Assembly (NCBI GenBank): GCA_963778895.1
Contig: CAVZVZ010000005.1
Span: 1,984,001-2,048,000 of the forward strand
Direction: 5' to 3'
DNA length: 64,000 nucleotides
Source of the DNA: CAVZVZ01 sp963778895
GTDB taxonomy: Bacteria > Actinomycetota > Acidimicrobiia > Acidimicrobiales > Acidimicrobilacustridaceae
Shown: in pieces, positions 26,917 through 38,120 of the stretch
Layout of the letters: each line of letters starts with the position of its first letter
How positions within the stretch are numbered: position 1 is the first letter of the stretch
The notes under the pieces: generated by a model
Told to the model about the DNA's origin: nothing
The model's database searches: none
What the model saw: only the letters and a program-made list of their open reading frames with translations
Program-made: the position numbers and the translations under genes

Positions 26917-28131
26917 ATGATCGCAGCGGGCCGCTCGGCGGCAGACATTCTCGGTGAGCTCGATGAGCGGCGGGGCAAGGAGCCGGTCGTGCACGGCGGG
27001 CGTTTGTTCGGCCTGGTGTACCCCACAGGCCGCGACGAGCTCGAACAGCTCCTGACCGAGGTCAACAACCGCTACCTGTTCGGTAACGCGCTCAACCCCT
27101 TCAAGTTCCCTGAGCTCGCGGCTCTCGAGAAGGAGGTCGTCGGGATGGTCGGCGACATGGTGCACCTCACCGGCGGGGGCGGTTGCATGACGTCGGGCGG
27201 CACCGAGTCGATCCTCATGTCGATGCTCGTCAACCGCGAGCGCGCCCGCGCCCGTGGCGTCGATGCACCCGAGATCGTCATTCCGCAGTCCGCTCATCCT
27301 GCTTACGCGAAGGCCGCGCACTACTTCGACCTGAAGCTCGTCCACGTACCGCTCGACGATACGTTTCGTGCCGATGTGGCCGAGATGGCGAAGGCGGTGA
27401 ACGACAACACGGCGGTCGTCGTCGCATCGGCCTTCAACTATCCCTTCGGCGTGATGGACCCCGTCGAGGACATCGCCGCTCTGGCTAAGTCCCGCGGTGT
27501 GGGCTGTCACGTCGACGCGTGCATCGGCGGCTTCGTACTGCCGTTCCTCGAACGCCTCGGCTACGACGTTCCACCGTGGGACTTCCGCGTCGACGGCGTG
27601 ACCGAGATGTCGGCCGACGTCCACAAGTACGGATATTGCCCCAAGGGTGCGTCGGTCGTGTTGCACGACGATCCCGACTGGTTCATGTACCAAGGCTTCG
27701 TCTACGACCAGTGGCCCTCGGGCCTGTACGGGTCCGCAGCCATCGCCGGCGCGCGTCCTGCGGCGCCGATCGCGACGGCGTGGACGGTCCTCAATCACCT
27801 AGGCATGGACGGCTACGTCGACATGGCCAAGCAGTTGATGGATGTAGTGAAGGTGATGCAGGACGGGATCGCCTCGATCGACGGACTCGAGCTCATCGGC
27901 GACCCGATCGGTCCGGTGTTCGCGTTCGGCTCGGACGTGCATGACATCTACGCCATCGGCGACGCCATGGACGACAAGGGCTGGCACCTCAATCGCAACC
28001 GCGATCCGGAGAGCCTTCATCTGATGCTCTCGCCCGTGCATGCCGACCTCGTCGACCAACTGGTCGACGATCTGCGCGACGCAACCGCCAACCACGACGC
28101 CCGCCGCGAAGGCAGCTCCCGCTACTCCTGA
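26917..28131 (+). CDS. Group II PLP-dependent decarboxylase / sphingosine-1-phosphate lyase-like
   Basis: 404 residues, intact. The PLP-binding features are clear: CMTSGGTESILMSMLVNRER (phosphate loop, S-G-G-T-E-S), VGCHVDACIGGFVLPFLERL (H-V-D-A, the ring-N Asp) and EMSADVHKYGYCPKGASVVL with the Schiff-base Lys in D-V-H-K. The N-E-V-[NRY] region LYLFGNALNPFKFPELAALE fits the S1P-lyase subgroup of PF00282. The reaction may be lyase cleavage of a phosphorylated amino alcohol or amino acid decarboxylation. A 40-bp palindromic repeat begins 13 bp after the stop. Confidence 0.88.
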   Translation: MIAAGRSAADILGELDERRGKEPVVHGGRLFGLVYPTGRDELEQLLTEVNNRYLFGNALNPFKFPELAALEKEVVGMVGDMVHLTGGGGCMTSGGTESILMSMLVNRERARARGVDAPEIVIPQSAHPAYAKAAHYFDLKLVHVPLDDTFRADVAEMAKAVNDNTAVVVASAFNYPFGVMDPVEDIAALAKSRGVGCHVDACIGGFVLPFLERLGYDVPPWDFRVDGVTEMSADVHKYGYCPKGASVVLHDDPDWFMYQGFVYDQWPSGLYGSAAIAGARPAAPIATAWTVLNHLGMDGYVDMAKQLMDVVKVMQDGIASIDGLELIGDPIGPVFAFGSDVHDIYAIGDAMDDKGWHLNRNRDPESLHLMLSPVHADLVDQLVDDLRDATANHDARREGSSRYS

Positions 28132-28144
28132 GCCGTACCGTCGC

Positions 28145-28184
28145 GTCCAAACAGTGATCGTGTACCGATTCGGTAGACGATCAC
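28145..28184. repeat. 40-bp palindromic repeat, left copy
   Basis: Identical at 39 of 40 positions to 29186-29225 (C versus T at the 15th base). The last 31 bp (28154-28184) form a near-perfect palindrome: GTGATCGT/ACGATCAC outer arms, TACCGA/TCGGTA inner arms, a one-base centre and one G-G mismatch on each side. It lies 13 bp after the decarboxylase stop. No similarity continues on either side of the 40 bp. It could serve as a terminator, a protein-binding site or a mobile-element end. Confidence 0.9.
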
Positions 28185-28277
28185 TGCACGGAGGGCTTGC
28201 CGGCAGCACGACCGTGCGTGAGAGTGGTGGCTCGGCGTGAGCAACGTCCTTTCCGTTGGTGGAGTGAGAGGACGCAC

Positions 28278-29198
28278 ATGCCAGACCCGGCTATCGACGC
28301 GATTGCCCGTCGCCAGCACGGAGTGTTCAGCCGTCAGCAAGCGCTCGCGGCGGGACTCAGCCCGCGGATGATTCAGCGGCGGATCTCAGCTGGTGACTGG
28401 ATACCCCTCGATCGGGGTGTCTATGCCTTGGCGAGTCATCCCTTCTCGTGGTTGCGGCAAGCCATGGCGGCGACGTTGGCCGTGCCCGACGCGGTGTTGT
28501 CAGGCCCAGCGGCGGCCGTGTTGCGCCGACTCGATGACTTCCGCCCGGGCCGAATCGAGATCGTCGTTCCCCGAAGGCGAAATGGTGTCACTTGCTTGGC
28601 GACGGTTCGCCACAGCGACTTCGCGCAGTCCACGAAAGTGAACGGCATTCCGTGCCTGACCGTTGCGCACACGATCCTGAGTCTTGCGGGCCGTATGGCA
28701 CCTGAACGACTCGACCGTGTGGTTGATTCTGCGCTCGGCCGACGATTCGTCACGCTCGAGGAGCTTCAGGATCGATTCGTCACCTGGGTGGGATACCGTC
28801 GGCCGGGAGTTGCAGACCTGCGGCGGATCCTGGAAGCGAAAGGTGACGGATGGGTTCCGCCGACGACCGAACTCGAGCGCCTCTTGCGCGCGTTTCTGGC
28901 TGCGCCGGGACTGCCCGAGTTCGGATACGAGGTCGAGTTGCCCTGGTGGCCGGCTGGTCAAGGGCGGGTCGATGCGTACTGCGCTGACCACCGCCTCATC
29001 GTCGAGGCCGACGGTCGGGGATGGCACACGAGGGAGCGTGACTTCGTCAAGGATCGGCGACGTGACAACCTCGCCACGGCGAACGGGCATGCGACTCTGC
29101 GCTTCACGTTCGTGGACTTGCTCCACTACGTCGACGAGAACCGGCTGCTCGTGGAGCAGACCGTCGCCACGAGACAGTTGGGGTGGTCCAAACAGTGA
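28278..29198 (+). CDS. AbiEi-type antitoxin domain fused to a DUF559 (Vsr-like nuclease) domain
   Basis: 306 residues, intact. Residues 5-50 are an AbiEi-type winged helix (IARRQHGVFSRQQALAAGLS, then RMIQRRISAGDWIPLDRGVY). The middle (ALSGPAAAVLRRLDDF, LTVAHTILSLAGR) follows the AbiEi_1 fold. The C-terminal 100 residues are DUF559, with a PD-(D/E)xK-like core in GRVDAYCADHRLIVEADGRG and HTRERDFVKDRRRDNLATAN. No AbiEii partner toxin lies beside it. RBS GAGAGGAC precedes the ATG. The stop codon lies inside the right copy of a 40-bp repeat whose twin lies upstream of the gene. Confidence 0.88.
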   Translation: MPDPAIDAIARRQHGVFSRQQALAAGLSPRMIQRRISAGDWIPLDRGVYALASHPFSWLRQAMAATLAVPDAVLSGPAAAVLRRLDDFRPGRIEIVVPRRRNGVTCLATVRHSDFAQSTKVNGIPCLTVAHTILSLAGRMAPERLDRVVDSALGRRFVTLEELQDRFVTWVGYRRPGVADLRRILEAKGDGWVPPTTELERLLRAFLAAPGLPEFGYEVELPWWPAGQGRVDAYCADHRLIVEADGRGWHTRERDFVKDRRRDNLATANGHATLRFTFVDLLHYVDENRLLVEQTVATRQLGWSKQ

Positions 29199-29225
29199 TT
29201 GTGTACCGATTCGGTAGACGATCAC
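29186..29225. repeat. 40-bp palindromic repeat, right copy
   Basis: The second copy of the repeat at 28145-28184, 1041 bp away start to start. It overlaps the last codons and TGA (29196-29198) of the AbiEi-DUF559 gene and sits in the 55-bp gap to the convergent hppA stop. Palindrome arms are GTGATTGT/ACGATCAC and TACCGA/TCGGTA. It may end transcripts from both directions. Confidence 0.9.
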
Positions 29226-29253
29226 GACTTGGACGGTAGGTGCCCTGCGCGGA

Positions 29254-31778
<2,525 letters not shown>

Positions 31779-31782
<4 letters not shown>

Positions 31783-32576
31783 CGTGACTGCTCCTCCATG
31801 TTTTGCTCTCCCCCTTGTTCGCGCCCGTCCTTCGAGCGCGCGGCCGCTCGGCCGCTTTGCCTGTTGCTGTTGGTCTTGCTGCCGTTCGCGGGAACCTTGC
31901 GAACGAAGATCTGGCGAGCGACTCGCTCGCCGAGCGTGCGGTCATTGCCTTCGACCCGCAGCACGACCGGTCCGTCGAATGGATGCTTCTCTCGGATCTC
32001 GACGATCACGCCCGGTCGCACACCCATCTCGTCGAGGAACGACACCACCGCCGGATCGGTGGAGCCGGGCACCGCGATCTCGGCGAGGTCACCGGCCTCC
32101 AAGTCGTAGAGCGGCGGCATGGCCGGGATGTCGTCTTCTTCCGGCTCGGGAATCGGGAAGCCGTGCGGGCAGGCGGTCGGGCGGTTGAGCGCCACGAAGA
32201 TGCGCTCCTCGACCTCGTCCGGGAGCTCGTGCTCGAAGCTCGTGGCGAGCCGGTCGGCCTCGTTCCAGGCGTAGCCCAGCATGTCGGCGAGGAACCGCTC
32301 GACGATGCGATGACGCCGGATGGAGGCCACGGCGGCCTTGCGACCCGACGACGTGAACCGCACGCCGTGGTAGGGCCGATGGTCGACGAGACCCCGCTCG
32401 GCCAGGCGTTTCACGGTGGCGGTGACCGTGCCCGGGCTCACGCCGAGCGTGTCGGCCAGATCCCCGGTGTGGGCTTCGCGCTGCTCTGTCGTGGGCGCGT
32501 CCGACCCCGCCGGCCGGGTGTGGCGGTAAATCGCCTTCAGTGTCTCGCGCTCGGATTTCGACAGGTCTGATGTCAC
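31779..32576 (-). CDS. DtxR/MntR-family metal-dependent regulator
   Basis: 265 residues from a GTG. The winged HTH reads GDLADTLGVSPGTVTATVKR and LAERGLVDHRPYHGVRFTSS. The metal/dimer domain has the RHRIVERFLADMLGYAWNEA helix, then FEHELPDEVEERIFVALNRP and CPHGFPIP (Cys/His ligands). The C-terminal FeoA-like SH3 domain (GDLAEIAVPGSTDPAVVSFL, then MGVRPGVIVEI) is followed by a basic, low-complexity tail. It is divergent from a CDF exporter and overlaps hppA. Control of Mn/Fe balance is inferred. An inverted repeat lies at its start. Confidence 0.92.
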
Positions 32577-32577
32577 G

Positions 32578-32598
32578 AATTTTCCCGCATCGAAAATT
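32578..32598. promoter_or_regulatory. 21-bp inverted repeat in the dtxR-CDF divergent region
   Basis: AATTTTC (32578-32584) and GAAAATT (32592-32598) are perfect inverted arms around a 7-bp centre, ending 1 bp from the regulator's start codon. A-T-rich arms stand out in this DNA and resemble DtxR/MntR-type operators in size (about 20 bp). Autoregulation and shared control of the CDF gene are inferred. Confidence 0.5.
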
Positions 32599-32667
32599 GG
32601 CTTCAGCGGGGGGTGATTCCAGTCGCGCGCCGTCGAGCGTGTCAAGACGACCGGCGACCCTGCCACC

Positions 32668-33604
32668 ATGGAAAACGTGAGCGGATCAGGTCATAGCCAA
32701 GCGCACGGGCCCGGGGCGGCGCGGCGCGCGGGCCGGGGCTCGCCATCTGGGCCGGCTGTGGTGGGCCTTTGGGCTGATCGCGGTGTTCTTCGTCGTCGAG
32801 GTGGCCGGCGGCCTGATCACCAACTCCCTCGCCCTGCTCTCGGACGCGGCCCACATGCTCACCGACCTGGTGGGCCTGGGGATGGCGCTCGCCGCCATCC
32901 ACGTGGCGAGTCGGCCGTCGGCCCGCACCGACCGGACCTTCGGTCTGTACCGCCTCGAGATCCTCGCCGCGCTGGCGAACGCCATCCTGCTGCTCGGGGT
33001 CGGCGTCTACGTCTTGGTCGAGGCGGTCATCCGCCTGCGTGATCCGCGGTCGATCGATAGCGGCCTGATGTTGGCGGTGGCCATCGTCGGGCTCATCGTG
33101 AACATCGTCGCGATGCTCCTCTTGCGGGACGGCGCCAGCGAGAGCTTGAACGTCCGCGGCGCGTATCTCGAGGTTCTGGCCGATCTGCTCGCTTCGGGCG
33201 GTGTGGTGCTCGCAGCGTTGATCGTCGGTCTGACCGGGTGGGACTACGCCGACCCGCTGATCGCGGGATTGATCGGCGTGTTCATCTTCCCCCGCACGGT
33301 GAAGCTCGGTGCCCAGGCCCTACGAGTGCTCGTGCAAGCGGCGCCACCGGAGATCGACGTCGAGGAGGTGCGCACCGATCTTCAACGGCTGCCGGGCGTG
33401 GTCGACGTTCACGATCTGCACGTGTGGACACTCACCTCCGAGATGGAGGTGGCGTCCGCGCACCTCATGGTCGTCGCGGGAACCGACACCCACGCCGTGC
33501 TCGACCAAGCGCGCGATCTACTCGGAACGTCATACGGAGTGCATCACGCAACGTTGCAGATCGAACCCGATGATCACCGAGGGTGCGACGAAGTCAACTG
33601 GTGA
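32668..33604 (+). CDS. Cation diffusion facilitator (CDF/CzcD-like) metal exporter, one frameshift
   Basis: About 312 residues. The first ~25 residues (MENVSGSGHSQAHGPGAARR, His-rich) are in one frame, and the change falls near 32735. The rest holds the CDF membrane core. Helices start at HLGRLWWAFGLIAVFFVVEV; the metal site is in LLSDAAHMLTDLVGLGMALA (H-x-x-x-D). A GLYRLEILAALANAILLLGV segment and a cytosolic C-terminal domain (VVDVHDLHVWTLTSEMEVAS) follow the family order. It exports Zn/Mn/Co or similar cations using H+. The divergent metal-sensing regulator fits. Confidence 0.93.
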
Positions 33605-33619
33605 CGCCAGCGTGCGCGG

Positions 33620-35176
33620 TCAGGCGTCGCCGATGGCGTAGACCTGGCCGCCACGGGCGCCCACGTACATGCGGCCGTTCCACACCGCGGGTGTCGACTC
33701 GATGCAACCGTCGAGCTTCACCGTCCACAGCGGCTGCTCCGGCATGCGGTGCGGGTCGCTGACATCGAAACCCGACAGGTTCCCCTCGCAGTCACCCATC
33801 ACGAGAACGTCGTCGACCACGACCGGCGACTGCCAGGTCTGGCTGCCGAAGTCCTTGTCCCAGATGACCGCGCCCGTGTTGCGATCGAGGGCCAACACGT
33901 GGCCCACGTTGGTGTCGACGATGACCACGTCCTTGTACAGCGCCGGCGTACCCCACACGCCGTTCTTGCCGTTCTGATCCTCGTCTTTGACCGACCACAC
34001 CAAGGGGTTGTCCGGTTTCTTGGGATCGAGCTTGATGATCTGGCCGATCTCCTTCGAACGAGCGTTGTGGCGTTCGAGCTCGATCCCGGCGTAGATGAAC
34101 CCGTCGGCGTCGATGACGAGCGACGCGTCCATGTCCTCACCGGCCCAGAATCGAAAGACTCGGGTGGGCTCCTTGCCGTCTTTGAGTCCGCTGATGTCCC
34201 AGCCCTGCACCAGACCGCCGCTGTTCGAGAAGTAGACGGTGTTGCCCGAGATGGCGACGGAGTTCTCGATCGAGACCTCCTTGTCGCCGAGATCCTTGAA
34301 CTCTTGGTCGTCCCAACCGGGCGTACGGAACACCAACTGCGGGTTGACCGTGACCTTCCCCGCCGCGTCGTACCCGCGGTTCAGCTTGTAGATGTAGAAC
34401 CAACTGTTCTCGCCCCCTTCGAACAGGTAGTCGTCGATGACGAGACCGGAGCCGTCCCAGTCGTCGTTCCAGACCTTCTGCACGTCGTAGGCCGAGATCT
34501 TGAACAACTCCGTCGGTTGGTCGCGATCCATGGCGATGACTCGGTAGTAGTTGTCGCGAGACCCGGTGTAGAGGAGCGGGTACCCGTCGGGATCGACGGT
34601 GACCGAACCCTTGATGATGTCGCCGGTCTTGAAGTCGGGAAGCAGACGTTGCCCGGTTGCACCGTCGATCCAGTGCACGCCGTAGTCGTAGGCGCCGAAC
34701 GCCACCCAGGTCTTGCCGCCCTGATCCCACACGGATGGCTGGCCCGTCCAACCGGTGCCGCACCACGTCGACGTGTCGCCCTTGTCGCTCGACTTGCCGC
34801 ACAGGCCGGCGCTGCCGCTGCCGGGGAACGACCACAGCACCTTGGGGTTCTTGGGCATGCCCTGGCCGTAGTACGTACGGGTCGGGTTGCCGCGGAACGT
34901 GAGGATCCCGGGACGAGTCTCGCTCCACATGCGCCCCGACGAAGCCGGATTCACCCATCCGTCGTACGGCGCGAGCGCCTCGAGCGAGGTGTCGGTCGAC
35001 GTGTCGTCTCCGGTGGCCGTGATGCTGGCGAGGTCCTCGGCACCCTGGGTCGCAGCCTGTTCGCCGTCGCCGTCACGGTCCGAGTGGGTGGCGACGCTGA
35101 CGACCAGCCACGCCACGAGCAAGGAGAACACGATGATCACCGGAACGAGCCATGGTCGACCCCGCTTCGATTCCAT
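33620..35176 (-). CDS. Membrane-anchored PQQ-type beta-propeller protein
   Basis: 518 residues. A short basic N-terminus is followed by one membrane helix (VPVIIVFSLLVAWLVVSVAT, residues 9-28) and an acidic linker. The rest is a PQQ/quinoprotein-like propeller: blades with VWDQGGKTWVAFGAYDYGVH, VWGTPALYKDVVIVDTNVGH, VLALDRNTGAVIWDKDFGSQ and SPVVVDDVLVMGDCEGNLSG. No PQQ ligand set or heme motif is evident, so a scaffold or sensor outside the membrane is more likely than a dehydrogenase. The ATG at 35176 is chosen over a TTG at 35194 that abuts the prfC stop. The two genes probably form an operon. Confidence 0.82.
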   Translation of the reverse strand: MESKRGRPWLVPVIIVFSLLVAWLVVSVATHSDRDGDGEQAATQGAEDLASITATGDDTSTDTSLEALAPYDGWVNPASSGRMWSETRPGILTFRGNPTRTYYGQGMPKNPKVLWSFPGSGSAGLCGKSSDKGDTSTWCGTGWTGQPSVWDQGGKTWVAFGAYDYGVHWIDGATGQRLLPDFKTGDIIKGSVTVDPDGYPLLYTGSRDNYYRVIAMDRDQPTELFKISAYDVQKVWNDDWDGSGLVIDDYLFEGGENSWFYIYKLNRGYDAAGKVTVNPQLVFRTPGWDDQEFKDLGDKEVSIENSVAISGNTVYFSNSGGLVQGWDISGLKDGKEPTRVFRFWAGEDMDASLVIDADGFIYAGIELERHNARSKEIGQIIKLDPKKPDNPLVWSVKDEDQNGKNGVWGTPALYKDVVIVDTNVGHVLALDRNTGAVIWDKDFGSQTWQSPVVVDDVLVMGDCEGNLSGFDVSDPHRMPEQPLWTVKLDGCIESTPAVWNGRMYVGARGGQVYAIGDA

Positions 35177-35194
35177 GTCCCCGGGAGGAATCAA

Positions 35195-36784
35195 CTAGCC
35201 AACGCTTCCTTCTGCGACCAGCCGATCGAGCACCAACTCCGGATGCTCCTGCTCGAGCCGCTCGACCCAGTACTGGCTCTCGAAAAGTGCCAAGAGCGTA
35301 CCGTCGGCGCGCGCCAGCACCCGGGCACCGCGCATCGACCGGAGGGCCTCGGCGCTGGCCTCGTCGGTTCGTCGAGCCAGCTGATACGAGGTGGCCGACA
35401 GCTCGACCGGCGCGCCGAACTCGTTCTCGAGGCGGAAGAGGGCGACGTCGTACTGCATCGGACCGACCGCGGCGAGGATCGGTGCCTGATCGCCGAGCTC
35501 GGGATCGCGCAAGACCTGCACGACGCCTTCCTCGTCGAGTTGGGCAATACCGCGCCGGAACTGTTTGAACCGTGCCGTGTCGAGCACGCGTGCGACTCGG
35601 AAGTGCTCGGGCGCGAACGACGGGATCGTGGGGAAGGTCACAGGATCTTGGATCCACAACGTGTCGCCGACCTTGATGTCGTTGGCATTCACCAGGCCGA
35701 CGACGTCGCCGGGATACGCCTCCTCGATCGTCTCGCGCTCTTGGCCGAACACCTGATGCGCATACTTCGTCGCAAAGGGTTTGCCGGTGACGTCGTGGGT
35801 CACGACCATGCCGCGTTCGAACTTGCCCGAGCACACCCGGATGAAGGCGATGCGATCGCGATGTTGTTTGTCCATGTTCGCTTGGACCTTGAACACAAAG
35901 CCGGCAAATGGAGCGTCGAGCGGTCGAGCGATGCCCGCGATGTCAGCGCGCGGTGCCGGCGACGGAACGATGTCGATCACGGCGTCGAGCAGCTTGCGCA
36001 CACCGAAGTTCGTCAGCGCGGAGCCGAAGAACACGGGGGTGGATTCGGCGGCGAGGAACGCCTTGACGTCGAGCGTGGCTCCGACTTCGGACAGCAGGGC
36101 GAGCTCTTCGGACGACTGGGTCCAGGCCTCGCCCTCTTCGGTCGCGGCGCGGGTGGCGTCGACGAGCTCTTCGGGGGCCTCGGTCGCACCGCGGGCCGTG
36201 CGGGTGAAGCGGGTGTAGCTCGCGTCGCGTCGGTCGACGACACCTCGGAAATCGCCGGCCAGCCCCACGGGCCATGTGACCGGCGTGGCGACGATGCCGA
36301 GCTGCTCCTCGATCTGGTCGAGGAGCTCGAGCGGGTCGCGGCCCGGGCGATCCCACTTGTTGATGAAGGTCAGCAAGGGGAGCTCGCGTTGGCGGCAGAC
36401 GTCGAAGAGCTTCAGTGTCTGCGGCTCGATCCCTTTGGCGGCATCGAGCACCATGACGGCCGCGTCGGCGGCCGCGAGCACGCGATAGGTGTCCTCGGAG
36501 AAGTCGCGGTGGCCCGGGGTGTCGAGCAGGTTGACGACGCAGTCGCGGTACGGGAACTGCACCACGGCCGACGTGATCGAGATGCCTCGCTGTTTCTCGA
36601 GCTCCATCCAATCGGAGGTCGCGGCCCGTCGCCCGCCGCGGGCTTTGACGGCGCCGGCTTCGGCCGCGAGGGCGCCGCCGTAGAGGAGGAACTTCTCGGT
36701 GAGGGTGGTCTTGCCCGCGTCGGGGTGGCTGATGATCGCGAACGTACGGCGACGCGACGCTTCCTCAGCAGGCGAAAGATGCAC
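35195..36784 (-). CDS. prfC: Peptide chain release factor 3
   Basis: 529 residues, intact and full-length. Translational GTPase motifs: ISHPDAGKTTLTEK (G1 P-loop), KQRGISITSA (G2), LLDTPGHRDFSEDTYR (G3), INKWDRPGRDPL (G4). The following domain 2 (RDRIAFIRVCSGKFERGMVV) and C-terminal ERLEQEHPELVLDRLVAEGS follow RF3 rather than EF-G, and the protein is shorter than EF-G. It recycles RF1/RF2 after peptide release using GTP. A long open frame on the opposite strand across it is a shadow. Confidence 0.97.
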   Translation of the reverse strand: MHLSPAEEASRRRTFAIISHPDAGKTTLTEKFLLYGGALAAEAGAVKARGGRRAATSDWMELEKQRGISITSAVVQFPYRDCVVNLLDTPGHRDFSEDTYRVLAAADAAVMVLDAAKGIEPQTLKLFDVCRQRELPLLTFINKWDRPGRDPLELLDQIEEQLGIVATPVTWPVGLAGDFRGVVDRRDASYTRFTRTARGATEAPEELVDATRAATEEGEAWTQSSEELALLSEVGATLDVKAFLAAESTPVFFGSALTNFGVRKLLDAVIDIVPSPAPRADIAGIARPLDAPFAGFVFKVQANMDKQHRDRIAFIRVCSGKFERGMVVTHDVTGKPFATKYAHQVFGQERETIEEAYPGDVVGLVNANDIKVGDTLWIQDPVTFPTIPSFAPEHFRVARVLDTARFKQFRRGIAQLDEEGVVQVLRDPELGDQAPILAAVGPMQYDVALFRLENEFGAPVELSATSYQLARRTDEASAEALRSMRGARVLARADGTLLALFESQYWVERLEQEHPELVLDRLVAEGSVG

Positions 36785-36839
36785 CTGACCAGGCTACCGG
36801 CGCACCGTCCGCGATCTGCGTACGGGCGTCTGCGTACGG

Positions 36840-38027
36840 CTACTTGACCGACTCGTAGCAGGCGTTGATGAGGTTGAAGCTGCGGAGATCGCCGGCGAGA
36901 CCCATGTCCATCCGGTTCATCGTGTAGCCGAAGCCGAACTCGGCTTCGGGGTCGGCCCAACCGACGGAGCCGCCGGCGCCGAAATGACCGAATCCGGATG
37001 GTCCGCCGAGCGTCATGAGCGTCGACGGCAACATGAAGCCCAGGCCGAACTGGATGTCCATGTCCATGAGGATCTTGTTCGGTCCGGTGGTCTGCTGCGT
37101 CGTGGCCCGCTTCACCTGTTCGGTCGTCAACAGACGAACTCCGTCGACCTCACCGATGCACGCGGCGTACATCCGTGCGAGCGACCGAGCATCGCCGACG
37201 CCGTTGGCCGCGGGGACCTCGGCGGCGCGCATCTCGCGGGAGTTCCACACGCGTTGGTCGGTGAGCGCGCCTCCGGGTGCGAACAGGGCGCGGCCGAGCA
37301 TGGTTTCCGGCCCGAGGAACGCGGCGATCATCTGCAGGACGGGGTCCTCGCCCGGATTCTTCAATTGCTCGACCGTGACCTCGCCCGGGATCATCGACGT
37401 CAACGTGGCCACCCGTGACTCTTCTGACTCAGGCAGGCCGATCCAGAAGTCGAGGTCGAGCGGTGCGGCGACCTCTTCGTGGAAGTACGTTCCGACGCTC
37501 TTGCCGGTGACGCGCCGGATCACTTCGCCGACCAACCACCCGTAAGTGGTGGCGTGGTAACCGTGTTGTGAGCCGGGCTCCCACGCGGGGGCCTGCGCGG
37601 CCAGGGCCGCAACCACCGGCTCCCACGACAGGGCTTCCTCGGTGGTCATCTCGCCGTCGATCCACGCCAAGCCTGTCTGGTGCGAGAGCAGGTAGCTCAC
37701 CGGAACGTTCTCTTTGCCGTTGGCCCCGAACTCGGGCCAGTACTCCACCACCGGCGCATCGACGTCGAGTCGCCCCTCTTGCGCCAGCTTGTTGGCGCAG
37801 ATCGCGGTGGCGCCTTTGGTGGTGGAGAAGACGAGGATGATCGTGTCCTCGTTCCAGGGCGCGCCAGTGGCTTCGTCGGCGACGCCGCCCCAGAGGTCCA
37901 CGACTTTCTCGCCGCGGTGATAGGCGGAGAACGCCGCGCCGATCTCCTTGCCCTCGTCGAAGTTCTTCTGGAAGGCGTCGCGAACCTTCTCGAATCTCGG
38001 TGCCACCGTTCCATGGATCTCGGTCAT
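36840..38027 (-). CDS. Serine hydrolase of the beta-lactamase (class C / EstB) family
   Basis: 395 residues, intact. The active-site S-x-x-K is STTKG in ILVFSTTKGATAICANKLAQ. Nearby YLLSHQTGLAWIDGEMTTEE is the family HxTGL motif, and the C-terminal GFGHFGAGGSVGWADPEAEF carries the HxGxxG third motif. No signal peptide is seen, so an intracellular esterase or peptidase is more likely than a true beta-lactamase. The ATG at 38027 follows a GGGGA ribosome site. An 11-bp sequence is repeated 14 bp apart just downstream of the stop, without obvious function. Confidence 0.9.
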   Translation of the reverse strand: MTEIHGTVAPRFEKVRDAFQKNFDEGKEIGAAFSAYHRGEKVVDLWGGVADEATGAPWNEDTIILVFSTTKGATAICANKLAQEGRLDVDAPVVEYWPEFGANGKENVPVSYLLSHQTGLAWIDGEMTTEEALSWEPVVAALAAQAPAWEPGSQHGYHATTYGWLVGEVIRRVTGKSVGTYFHEEVAAPLDLDFWIGLPESEESRVATLTSMIPGEVTVEQLKNPGEDPVLQMIAAFLGPETMLGRALFAPGGALTDQRVWNSREMRAAEVPAANGVGDARSLARMYAACIGEVDGVRLLTTEQVKRATTQQTTGPNKILMDMDIQFGLGFMLPSTLMTLGGPSGFGHFGAGGSVGWADPEAEFGFGYTMNRMDMGLAGDLRSFNLINACYESVK

Positions 38028-38120
38028 GTCGTCCCCTGTGTTCTCGAGATGCAACGACCGTAGCGGCGCTCCGCGAGGGCTACGCAATTGCCGGCCGACC
38101 CCGGCCCTAGGCTGCCCTCG

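Noticed and set aside
28145..29225. A CRISPR array or IS element
   Set aside because: Only two repeats about 1 kb apart, no spacer series; no transposase and no inverted terminal repeats around the gene.
36815..36839. TCTGCGTACGG repeated twice, 14 bp apart, behind prfC's start
   Set aside because: Too short and single-occurrence to call a functional repeat.
33749..36847. A 1032-codon open frame on the plus strand
   Set aside because: It lies wholly opposite the PQQ propeller and prfC genes, which have strong family motifs. High G+C makes the opposite frame stop-poor.
36840..38027. A resistance beta-lactamase
   Set aside because: Only the general S-x-x-K fold is present, with no export signal; the family is mostly esterases and peptidases.
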